Shown here one piece after another: positions 1 to 5,757 of a stretch of DNA of 7,085 nucleotides. A program made the position numbers and the translations under genes. The notes below the pieces were generated by a model. It searched no databases, was not told the DNA's origin, and was given only the letters and a program-made list of their open reading frames with translations. Within the stretch, counting starts at the first letter, position 1; each line of letters opens with the position of its first letter. This DNA is from Terriglobia bacterium (GTDB taxonomy: Bacteria; Acidobacteriota; Terriglobia; UBA7540), in assembly GCA_020072905.1 (NCBI GenBank), contig JAIQGB010000327.1, positions 1-7,085 on the forward strand. Direction: 5' to 3'.

Positions 1-230
1 GCGGTGACCAACAAACTCGACTTTGACCAAATGGTTTTCAGCAAACAGCGAAAATACAATGCGGTAATCACCCGCAACCCGGAGGGGATAGCGGCTCGTG
101 GATCCCTTCAATTTCTTACACCCGGCCGGGAAAGGATTTTCAGATAGTTTAACGATCTCTTTCAGCACAACAACTCGGATGGCTGGGGCAACCGGGCAAT
201 ATCTCTCTCGACTGAACTGCGATAGCTAAT
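1..230 (-). pseudogene. RelE/ParE-type toxin, frameshifted and cut by the window edge
   Basis: The minus strand downstream of the antitoxin-like gene encodes a RelE/ParE fold in two frames. The N-terminal part (WAISYRSSVERDIARLPQ) fits the family opening W-x-I-x-Y...ERDLARLP. The rest, in another frame from about 180 to 1, reads IRVVVLKEIVKLSENP, then CKKLKG, YPLRVAGDYRIVFS and VEFVGHR, the typical core and C-terminal strands. The frames join if one base is missing at 181-182. No ATG, GTG or TTG opens the first frame. The best candidate is an ATT at 230-228, which overlaps the upstream TAG by one base and has AGGAG (242-238) seven bases upstream. The family acts as mRNA interferase or gyrase poison. 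This copy is probably inactive unless the frameshift is a sequence error. The last residues lie outside the window. The family call is firm and the defect is likely. Confidence 0.75.
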
Positions 231-501
231 CGCCCAGCTCCTGCTTGTACTTTTTCAGGAGCTTGCTGATCGGAGAGGTGGGTTCATCCTTGCGCGCGTC
301 GCAAACCAGGTTCAAGGCTTCATCTTCGCTGAGCGGGTTCTTCGCGTATGGCCTTCTGGCACGATTGATGACGGCCCAAACGCCGGGAACTTCGGCCAGC
401 CTGGCCATTTGGGGAAAGGGATGCAGACTTTCGCTAACGGCCGGGACAGGGTTCTTGACCCTTGGTAGCTTGGGGTGCGAGCTTTTTGGACGTTTCTTCA
501 C
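226..501 (-). CDS. Small protein in antitoxin position, possible partner of the RelE/ParE-type toxin
   Basis: This 91-residue protein lies directly upstream of the toxin-like sequence on the same strand, with its stop overlapping the proposed toxin start. Type II antitoxin genes usually precede and touch their toxins in this way. I recognise no DNA-binding family such as RHH, Phd/YefM or HTH. The N-terminal 30 residues are rich in Lys, Pro and Ser and look disordered. The middle (residues 32-53) could form a helix, followed by an acidic segment with SEDEAL (58-63) and a lysine-rich C-terminal helix (KLLKKYKQEL, 80-89). The start is GTG at 501-499 with no clear ribosome binding site. The in-frame ATG at residue 32 is an alternative start giving 60 residues. 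The antitoxin role is inferred from position only. Confidence 0.55.
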   Translation of the reverse strand: MKKRPKSSHPKLPRVKNPVPAVSESLHPFPQMARLAEVPGVWAVINRARRPYAKNPLSEDEALNLVCDARKDEPTSPISKLLKKYKQELGD

Positions 502-582
502 GGCGGTATTTTAACCCGGCTGGTCCGTACACCTCAACCTGAGAATGATGCGCGCGGCGACCGCCCACCTGCTACCTAAGTC

Positions 583-610
583 GTTGTAGCCGCGGCTGGC
601 GCCGCGCAAC
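583..610. repeat. Intergenic hairpin, REP-like
   Basis: The element is an imperfect palindrome: GTTG, a four-base bulge TAGC, CGCGGC, a TGGC loop, GCCGCG, CAAC. It can form a six-pair GC stem extended by four outer pairs. It lies between two divergent genes and just upstream of the candidate mrp promoter. No T-run follows on either strand, so it is not an intrinsic terminator. It could be a dispersed REP-type palindrome or a regulatory structure. Only one copy is visible here. Confidence 0.5.
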
Positions 611-626
611 ATCAAATAGAAGGCGT

Positions 627-655
627 TTGACAAAGCGCGGACGGAACCACAGAAT
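627..655 (+). promoter_or_regulatory. Candidate sigma70-type promoter for mrp
   Basis: A perfect -35 box TTGACA (627-632) is followed after a 17-bp spacer by CAGAAT (650-655), a 4/6 match to the -10 consensus. Transcription would start near 662 and leave a leader of about 33 nt before the mrp ATG at 695. The position, spacing and perfect -35 box make this the best promoter candidate in the window, though it is unproven. Confidence 0.55.
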
Positions 656-694
656 GGCAAGTCCAGCCGCCGGCAGGGCAACCCGGGAGCAAAC

Positions 695-1762
695 ATGGGC
701 ACTATGATCAGTCCGCAGGATGTCCTCAACGCGCTCAAGGCGGTGAAGGACCCCGACCTGCATCGCGACATCGTCGCGCTGGGGTTCGTCAGAGACCTCG
801 AAGTCAGCGACAGCCGGGTCTCCTTTACGATCCAACTGACCACGCCCGCGTGCCCGGTGCGCGACCAGCTCGCGGCGCAGGCCCGGCAGGCCGTGCAGGC
901 TCTGGGAGTCAACAACGTCGAGGTGCGGATGACTTCCCAGGTGATGACCGGCGGGCGGGAAAAACACGAGCTCATCCCGAACGTCAAGAACACCGTCGCC
1001 GTGGCAAGCGGCAAAGGGGGGGTGGGCAAGTCCACCGTGGCGGCCAATCTCGCCGTGGCGCTCCAGCGCGCGGGGGCGAGCGTGGGGCTGATGGATACGG
1101 ACGTCTACGGACCAAGCGTCCCCATTCTCATGGGCGGCAGGTCGGCGCCGCATGTGGTCGAAGGCAAAATCGAGCCGCCGGTCGAGTACGGCATCAAGAT
1201 CATTTCCATGGCGTATTTCCTGCCCAAGGACGAAGCCGTCATCTGGCGCGGGCCGATGCTGCACAAGACGATCCAGCAATTCCTGGGCGACGTGCGTTGG
1301 GGCGAGCTCGATTATCTCATCATGGATCTGCCGCCCGGCACCGGCGACATTCAGTTGAGCCTCTCGCAGACGATTCCGCTCACCGGCGCCGTGATCGTCT
1401 CGACACCGCAGGACCTGGCGCTCACCGTGGCCTCCAAGGCCATCGCGATGTTTCAGAAACTCAACGTGCCCATCCTGGGGATCGTCGAGAATATGAGCTA
1501 TTACCTCTGTCCGAAGTGTGGCCACCGCGAGGACATCTTCGGTCACGGCGGCGCGCGCGAAGCTGCCAATAAGCTCGGCTTCCCGTTCCTCGGCGAAATT
1601 CCGCTGGATGTGAACGTGCGCATCCAGAGCGACAGCGGCAAGCCGGTGGCGCTCGATGATACGACGCCCTACGGCAAAGTCTTTCAAGAAATCGCCGGGT
1701 CACTGGCCGCGCAGATCAGCGTTGCGAATTTCCAGGAGGCGAAGGAAATCAGTATCGAGTAA
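695..1762 (+). CDS. mrp: Mrp/ApbC (NBP35-like) iron-sulfur cluster carrier ATPase
   Basis: This cytosolic P-loop ATPase carries [4Fe-4S] clusters to apoproteins. The 355-residue product has the usual full-length architecture. An N-terminal MIP18-type domain (about residues 5-82) carries the conserved TPACP segment with Cys53. The ATPase domain has the deviant Walker A motif SGKGGVGKST (105-114, signature Lys107), a switch-like MDTDVYGPSVP (133-143), and DLPPGTGD (211-218). The C-x2-C pair Cys272/Cys275 normally holds the bridging cluster at the dimer interface. The ATG at 695 is preceded by GGGAG with five bases between; a second ATG three codons later is possible. A good promoter lies upstream. 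The DUF971 gene begins 84 nt downstream, and Mrp next to DUF971 is a common arrangement. No key residue is missing. Confidence 0.97.
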   Translation: MGTMISPQDVLNALKAVKDPDLHRDIVALGFVRDLEVSDSRVSFTIQLTTPACPVRDQLAAQARQAVQALGVNNVEVRMTSQVMTGGREKHELIPNVKNTVAVASGKGGVGKSTVAANLAVALQRAGASVGLMDTDVYGPSVPILMGGRSAPHVVEGKIEPPVEYGIKIISMAYFLPKDEAVIWRGPMLHKTIQQFLGDVRWGELDYLIMDLPPGTGDIQLSLSQTIPLTGAVIVSTPQDLALTVASKAIAMFQKLNVPILGIVENMSYYLCPKCGHREDIFGHGGAREAANKLGFPFLGEIPLDVNVRIQSDSGKPVALDDTTPYGKVFQEIAGSLAAQISVANFQEAKEISIE

Positions 1763-1765
1763 GAA

Positions 1766-1840
1766 AGCCGTCAGCATTCAGCCGTCAGCGTTCGGCGCTG
1801 ACCGGGGCATCGCTGATGGCCGCTTGGTGATTGCTGACGG
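1766..1840. repeat. Short tandem and inverted repeats between mrp and the DUF971 gene
   Basis: Two adjacent 14-bp copies, AGCCGTCAGCATTC (1766-1779) and AGCCGTCAGCGTTC (1780-1793), differ at one base. Related cores follow: GCTGAC (1797-1802), GCTGATGGC (1812-1820) and an inverted copy GCTGACGG (1833-1840). The inverted copy could pair with CCGTCAGC in the first units, giving a long-loop hairpin in the operon message. The whole 84-nt gap is made of this material. It looks like an intergenic short repeat family rather than coding sequence. Confidence 0.7.
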
Positions 1841-1846
1841 TTCGAA

Positions 1847-2222
1847 ATGCCAATCGCTCCCAAGAAAATCAGACTCGCTGCCGGCAGCGACACGCTCTCC
1901 ATCGAGTGGTCGGACGGCCACATCAGCGCTTACCCCTACCAGTACCTGCGCGACAAGTGCCCCTGCGCCACCTGCACCCTGCGCCACGTGCTCCGAATCC
2001 GGCCCTGCGCCTCATGTCGCCGCCGGGCCGTTTCCGATTCTCGGTCAGAAGCCGCTCAAGCCGGAGCGCGCGGAATTAGTCGGCCGCTATGCGCTGCAGA
2101 TCTATTGGAATGACGGCCACTCGACAGGGATCTATTCATTCCCCTACCTTCGCGAATCCTGCCTGTGCGCTAAGTGCGCTGGGAAGCGTTCGGGTGGGGA
2201 GGCCACGCCGGAGGCCTCATAG
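1847..2222 (+). pseudogene. DUF971 (GBBH-like N-terminal domain) protein gene, frameshifted by a tandem duplication
   Basis: The gene reads in one frame from ATG 1847 through KIRL, WSDGHISAY, YLRDKCPCATC. It then continues in a second frame with SGPAPH, PFPILGQKPL, VGRYALQIYWNDGHSTGIYSF and YLRESCLCAKC, stopping at TAG 2220-2222. The first frame alone ends at 2113 (88 residues). The shift is explained by a 16-bp tandem duplication at 1961-1992; removing one copy gives one 119-residue protein. In that protein, Cys38, Cys40, Cys43 and His86 match the pattern of the zinc site of the gamma-butyrobetaine hydroxylase N-terminal domain (from memory, C-x-C-x2-C plus a later His). The role of DUF971 proteins is unsettled; proximity to mrp suggests Fe-S or metal-centre work. 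The ATG has only a weak upstream GACGG. The family call is secure, and whether the gene is functional is open. Confidence 0.85.
1961..1992 (+). repeat. 16-bp tandem duplication inside the DUF971 gene
   Basis: CCCTGCGCCACCTGCA (1961-1976) is followed at once by CCCTGCGCCACGTGCT (1977-1992), identical at 14 of 16 bases. Each copy encodes Pro-Cys-Ala-Thr-Cys, the first in the upstream frame and the second in the downstream frame. Sixteen is not a multiple of three, so the extra copy alone produces the frameshift. Confidence 0.9.
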
Positions 2223-2233
2223 AAAGGGTTTTG

Positions 2234-3250
2234 ATGCGCTATCGAATAGGTGCCAGCATGATTTGCGGGTTGAGTCTTTTCGTGCTCTGGGGCGTCGCCG
2301 CGCCGCCCGGCCCGGCGACGGCACGCGGATTCTTGCTGGTCGCTAACAAAGGTGATCACACTCTGGGCATCATCGACCCCGAGCAAGGGCGCCAAATCGC
2401 GACGGTTGCTGAAACCGGCGTCACAGCGCACGAGGTGGCCGCTTCACCCGATGGACGGTTCGCCTTCACACCGATCTACGGAAACTCCGGCGTGGGCGCG
2501 CCGGGCACCGACGGCCGCACGATGGATGTGATAGACCTCGCCTCGCGCGGCGTCGTCGCCACCGTCGATTTCGGCCGCCCCGTGCGGCCGCACTGCGCGG
2601 TGTTCGGGCCCAAAGACGGGCTGCTCTACGTCAGCACGGAGCTTACCAATTCCATTGATGTCATCGATCCGCATACCCACAAGATCGTCGCTTCCATTCC
2701 GACTGGCCAGCCCGAGTCCCACATGCTGGCCATCTCGCACGACGGCAAGCGCGCCTACACATCGAACGTTCACGCCGGCACGGTCAGCGCCGTGGACCTG
2801 GTGGCCCGCAAAGTCATCGCCGTGATTCCCGTCTCGGCGCACGCGCAACGCATGGCGCTTTCGGTGGACGATCGCTGGGCCTTCACTGCCGACCAGACCA
2901 AGCCACAACTCGTCGTCATCGAGACGGCCACGAACAAGGTCAAAAACTGGATTCCGCTTTCGAAGCTCGCCTACGGCACGGCGCCCACGCTCGACGGGAA
3001 GTGGCTGCTCGTAACACTGCCCGACGCCGGCCAGGTGGCCGTCGTGGACCTCAACTCAATGAAAGTGGTGAGGACGGTGGAGGTGCCGAAGTCGCCGCAG
3101 GAAATCCTCGTGCGGCCGGACAACCAGGTGGCTTACGTTTCCTGTCACGAAAGCCGCAAGGTTGCGGCCATCGATCTTCACACTTGGAAGACAAAGATCA
3201 TTGACGCTGGTCCCATGGCCGACGGCCTGGCCTGGGCCTCCCTCCGTTAA
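2234..3250 (+). CDS. Exported YVTN-type beta-propeller repeat protein
   Basis: The 338-residue product starts with an export signal: basic MRYR, a hydrophobic stretch at about 5-22, and ATA before Arg31 as a plausible signal peptidase site. The rest is a seven-bladed YVTN/NHL-type propeller. The blades are marked by the recurring strand x-V-I-D-x(7-8)-V/I-A-x-I/V at about 45-58, 98-111, 142-154, 185-198, 227-240, 269-282 and 311-324, with SPDGR-like turns between (71-75, 169-172, 211-214). Such proteins are extracytoplasmic and commonly act as scaffolds or ligand binders; no catalytic residues are apparent. I chose ATG 2234 because it has AAAGGG five bases upstream, begins the signal peptide, and starts 11 nt after the DUF971 stop. 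An in-frame ATG at 2174 would overlap that gene and spoil the signal. The short spacing implies co-transcription. The precise ligand is unknown. Confidence 0.9.
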   Translation: MRYRIGASMICGLSLFVLWGVAAPPGPATARGFLLVANKGDHTLGIIDPEQGRQIATVAETGVTAHEVAASPDGRFAFTPIYGNSGVGAPGTDGRTMDVIDLASRGVVATVDFGRPVRPHCAVFGPKDGLLYVSTELTNSIDVIDPHTHKIVASIPTGQPESHMLAISHDGKRAYTSNVHAGTVSAVDLVARKVIAVIPVSAHAQRMALSVDDRWAFTADQTKPQLVVIETATNKVKNWIPLSKLAYGTAPTLDGKWLLVTLPDAGQVAVVDLNSMKVVRTVEVPKSPQEILVRPDNQVAYVSCHESRKVAAIDLHTWKTKIIDAGPMADGLAWASLR

Positions 3251-3268
3251 GCGTTCACCCGAATCCTC

Positions 3269-3298
3269 GTGACTTCGTTCCGCCGTCGCGTTTATCAT
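3269..3298 (+). promoter_or_regulatory. Candidate promoter for the WD40-repeat gene
   Basis: GTGACT (3269-3274, 4/6 to the -35 consensus) and TATCAT (3293-3298, 5/6 to the -10 consensus) are separated by 18 bp. They lie in the 91-nt gap before the WD40 gene and would give a leader of about 37 nt. The match is moderate. Confidence 0.4.
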
Positions 3299-3341
3299 AG
3301 CCCCCACGAAAGCCGCAATCCGGCCTGACAGGAAGCCGGCC

Positions 3342-4856
3342 ATGCTTCTCACGCACATCGCATCGCTCCTGTTCTTGTCAACGTTCGTTCTTGCCCAGAC
3401 CCCCTCCCCGGCGCAGAAGCCGCTCACCCAAGCTCAAGTGCTCCAGCTCGTTGAGGCCGGAGTCGACAACGAGCAGCTCGCCAGAACGGTCGAGGCGCAA
3501 GGGCTCGACTTCGAGGTCTCGGGCGACTACTTGGCAGCGCTGCGGCAGAAGGGCGCGCTGCCGGTGCTGCTCAAAGCTTTGGGCGCGAGGGCGTTGAAGA
3601 CCGGGAAGAATGCCCTCGATGAAGACCTGCTTCGTGAACTGGTGGCCGCGGGCTTGGATAGCGTGGCCCTGGCTCAAGCGGTCTTGGAACGCGGCATCGA
3701 TTTTCAGCCCGCCGCTGATTTCCTGCAGTCCCTGCAGGCGGCTGGCGCGCCGGAAGTCCTTCTTAAGGCGCTTCGCGAAGCGTTCCCCAAGCCGCTCACC
3801 AAGGAACAGGTGCTCAACCTGCTGGCCAGTGGAGTCAGCAGCGACCGGCTGACCGCCTTGGTAAGGCGTCGGGGACTCAACTTCAAGCCCACCGAGGAAT
3901 ACCTGGACAGCCTCCGCGTGGCCGGCGCGAATGAAGGAGTCGTGAAAGCTGTCGAGGAAGCCAAGCGGCCACCTTCGTTCGCTCTAATCCACAAGCTCGA
4001 GAGCGGTCAGCTCGGAGTCCGTTCTGTGGCCTTCAGTCCCGATGGTCGCCTGCTGGCTTCGGCGGGGGGAAATAAGACTGTGAAGCTCTGGGAGGCGGCC
4101 GAGGGACGCGAAGTGCGGACCCTGGAGGGTCATACCGCCGATGTCCGTGCGGTGGCTTTCAGTCCTGACGGGATTCATCTCGCCTCCGGCGGTTACGACG
4201 AGACGATCAGGGTCTGGGAAGTTCGCACGGGGCGCGAGCCCAGGACTCTGGCCGGTCACACGGGAGCCGTCAATTCGCTGGACTTCAGCCCGGACGGACG
4301 CTATCTCGCCTCCGCCAGCCTTGACGGCACAATCCGCTTGTGGGAAATGGCGACGGGGATTACCGTCCGGACTCTAAAGGGAAAAATCGGCCGATCCGTG
4401 GCCTTCAGCCCCGATGCTCGCCTGCTGGCTGGGGGCGGTTACGACTCCACAGTGAGAATATGGGATGCGGGCACGGGAAACGAAATCCGCACCCTGACGG
4501 GCCACCGTGAGGTGGTCGACTGCGTAGCCTTCAGCCCCGACGGACGCTATCTTGCCTCGTCGAGCTCGGACGGAACTATCAAGCTCTGGGAAGTCAGTAA
4601 CGGGCGCGAATTGCGGACGCTCACCGACCACATGTTGGCCGTCTGGCGCCTCGCCTTCACCCCGGACGGCCGTTATCTCGTTTCAGGGAGCGCCGATGCC
4701 AAGCTCCGATTGTGGGAAGTTGAATCGGGTCTGGAGGTCACACGACTCCTTGACCAGACGATTGGCACTGTGCCTGCCTTGGCCATTAGTGCGGACGGTA
4801 AGTACGTCGCCGCCGCGGAGGATGACACGCTGTTCGTGTGGAGAGCGGATGATTGA
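3342..4856 (+). CDS. Exported protein with three N-terminal helical repeats and a seven-bladed WD40 propeller
   Basis: This 504-residue protein begins with a signal peptide (MLLTHIASLLFLSTFVLA, likely cut after Ala18). Three tandem helical modules follow at about 27-84, 90-147 and 151-208, sharing the pattern L-x(4-5)-L-L/V-x-x-G-V/L-x(5)-L-x(5)-RG-L/I-D/N-F-x(6)-YL/FL-x-x-L-x-x-AGA-x(2-3)-V-L-x-x-A. The C-terminal half is a WD40 propeller with seven blades ending at Trp250, 292, 334, 374, 416, 458 and 500. Spacing is 42 residues except 40 for blade 4. FSPDGR turns and GH dipeptides recur, and blade 4 lacks the GH. The ATG at 3342 has AGGA eight bases upstream. A binding or scaffold role outside the cytoplasm is likely. 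No enzyme domain or membrane anchor is present. I do not know a named family for the helical module. The gene's last bases and stop lie in a tandem repeat. Confidence 0.93.
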   Translation: MLLTHIASLLFLSTFVLAQTPSPAQKPLTQAQVLQLVEAGVDNEQLARTVEAQGLDFEVSGDYLAALRQKGALPVLLKALGARALKTGKNALDEDLLRELVAAGLDSVALAQAVLERGIDFQPAADFLQSLQAAGAPEVLLKALREAFPKPLTKEQVLNLLASGVSSDRLTALVRRRGLNFKPTEEYLDSLRVAGANEGVVKAVEEAKRPPSFALIHKLESGQLGVRSVAFSPDGRLLASAGGNKTVKLWEAAEGREVRTLEGHTADVRAVAFSPDGIHLASGGYDETIRVWEVRTGREPRTLAGHTGAVNSLDFSPDGRYLASASLDGTIRLWEMATGITVRTLKGKIGRSVAFSPDARLLAGGGYDSTVRIWDAGTGNEIRTLTGHREVVDCVAFSPDGRYLASSSSDGTIKLWEVSNGRELRTLTDHMLAVWRLAFTPDGRYLVSGSADAKLRLWEVESGLEVTRLLDQTIGTVPALAISADGKYVAAAEDDTLFVWRADD

Positions 4857-4890
4857 GTGATTTTGTGATTGGGCGATTTTGTGAATTGAG
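4851..4890. repeat. 16-bp tandem repeat spanning the end of the WD40 gene
   Basis: GATTGAGTGATTTTGT (4851-4866) and GATTGGGCGATTTTGT (4867-4882) match at 14 of 16 bases, followed by a partial unit GAATTGAG (4883-4890). The first unit supplies the last sense codon and the TGA stop (4854-4856) of the WD40 gene. An inverted copy of its first ten bases, TCACTCAATC, occurs at 4920-4929. The AT-rich composition contrasts with the coding sequence around it. Confidence 0.8.
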
Positions 4891-4901
4891 AACCTGGACT
4901 T

Positions 4902-4946
4902 CCATCTGCATGGGATAATTCACTCAATCTATCAATTGCCAGATGG
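4902..4946. repeat. Inverted repeats between convergent genes
   Basis: CCATCTG (4902-4908) is complementary to CAGATGG (4940-4946), with a 31-nt loop; the right arm abuts the stop codon of the UPF0173 gene. Nested pairings are possible: GTGAATT (4881-4887) with AATTCAC (4917-4923), and GATTGAGTGA (4851-4860) with TCACTCAATC (4920-4929). None resembles a compact GC stem with a T-tract, so termination here is possible but not shown. Confidence 0.45.
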
Positions 4947-5588
4947 CTAAATGATTTCGACCTGGCAGTTCTTCACCAGAGATTTGAATTTCTTTGCATC
5001 GGCATCGCTGCCCACAATCGCCCCGTAGTGCATCGGCACAGCAATCTTGGGGTTGATGATCTTGGCGGCTTCCGCGGCTTCCTCGGCCGTCATGACGTAG
5101 GTGCCAGAAACAGGAAGCAAAGCGATGTCACACCGGATGGACTTCATCTCGGGGATGACATCAGTATCGCCCGCAAAGTAGACGGTGGTGCCGTCCATCT
5201 TGATCAGGAAGCCCAGGCGCTTCTCCCCTTTGGGGTGAAACACCTTGCCCGGCTCGCGGAATTTATTCAGGTTGTAAGCGGCAACACCTTCGATTTCCAC
5301 CTTGCCGACTGTGAATTTCCCGCCCGGGTCGAGGAATCGAATCTCCTTGACCTTGACGCCCTGCAGCCCGTCTTTGCAGAGGGGGCTGGCCACGATGGTC
5401 GTTCCCGGCATGATCACCTTGTTCAGGTCATCCAAGTTGAGATGGTCGAAATGCTCGTGGCTGATCAGAACGATGTTCGCTTCCTCGTGCTTGGCCACCT
5501 TGTACGGATCGATGTAAATCACCTGGGATCCGGCGATTCGAAAAGTGTCGTGGGCGATGCGGGTGAAGTCCAAGTTGAGAAGCTTCAT
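4947..5588 (-). CDS. UPF0173 family metal-dependent hydrolase (metallo-beta-lactamase fold)
   Basis: The 213-residue product has the length and layout of UPF0173 proteins, cytosolic single-domain metallo-beta-lactamase-fold hydrolases whose substrate is not known. The metal ligands are visible: H-x-H-x-DH as HEHFDH (44-49), Asp141 in the AGDTD segment (139-143), and His187 in PMHYG. The opening (DPYK, residues 27-30) and the IVASP and AYN segments also fit the family. The start is ATG 5588 because GAGGAGG lies seven bases upstream and homology begins at MKLLNLDF. An in-frame ATG at 5687 would add 33 residues unlike the family. No signal peptide is present. The gene converges on the WD40 gene with 90 nt between. 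The next minus-strand gene upstream ends 169 nt away, so separate transcription is likely. No obvious promoter was seen in that gap. Confidence 0.95.
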   Translation of the reverse strand: MKLLNLDFTRIAHDTFRIAGSQVIYIDPYKVAKHEEANIVLISHEHFDHLNLDDLNKVIMPGTTIVASPLCKDGLQGVKVKEIRFLDPGGKFTVGKVEIEGVAAYNLNKFREPGKVFHPKGEKRLGFLIKMDGTTVYFAGDTDVIPEMKSIRCDIALLPVSGTYVMTAEEAAEAAKIINPKIAVPMHYGAIVGSDADAKKFKSLVKNCQVEII

Positions 5589-5595
5589 ACCGGTG

Positions 5596-5603
5596 CCTCC
5601 TCT
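5596..5603 (-). promoter_or_regulatory. Strong ribosome binding site fixing the UPF0173 start
   Basis: On the minus strand AGAGGAGG ends seven bases before the ATG at 5588. It is the best Shine-Dalgarno match in the window and decides the start against the longer in-frame alternative at 5687. Confidence 0.85.
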
Positions 5604-5757
5604 GCGGATTGAAAGCCAACGCGCCCGATGCGAACCGCGGAAACGGAGATGAGGGCGGCCCGACCCCGCGCCGACCGCGATAAGCATATCATCAACGGGG
5701 CTCGAAAGCGGCCGAGGGCGACGGGGGAGTTTCCCGGCAGGATCGGTGGCGGCTTCT

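Noticed and set aside
511..1047. Minus-strand open frame of 178 codons across the mrp start
   Set aside because: It overlaps the mrp promoter and N-terminus, has low-complexity composition and no recognisable motif.
572..1687. Long minus-strand open frame (371 codons) opposite mrp
   Set aside because: It mirrors a clear mrp gene in high-GC DNA, is rich in His, Arg and Asp as antisense frames often are, and shows no domain.
1847..2113. An 88-residue stand-alone protein
   Set aside because: After residue 43 the frame loses all DUF971 similarity, which continues in the other frame, so this is the truncated product of a broken gene rather than a separate gene.
2174..2233. Longer N-terminus for the YVTN protein starting at ATG 2174
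   Set aside because: It would overlap the DUF971 C-terminal codons and place 20 unrelated residues before a good signal peptide with its own ribosome binding site.
5028..5612. Plus-strand open frame of 194 codons opposite the UPF0173 gene
   Set aside because: It is the antisense of a well-supported gene and shows no family pattern.
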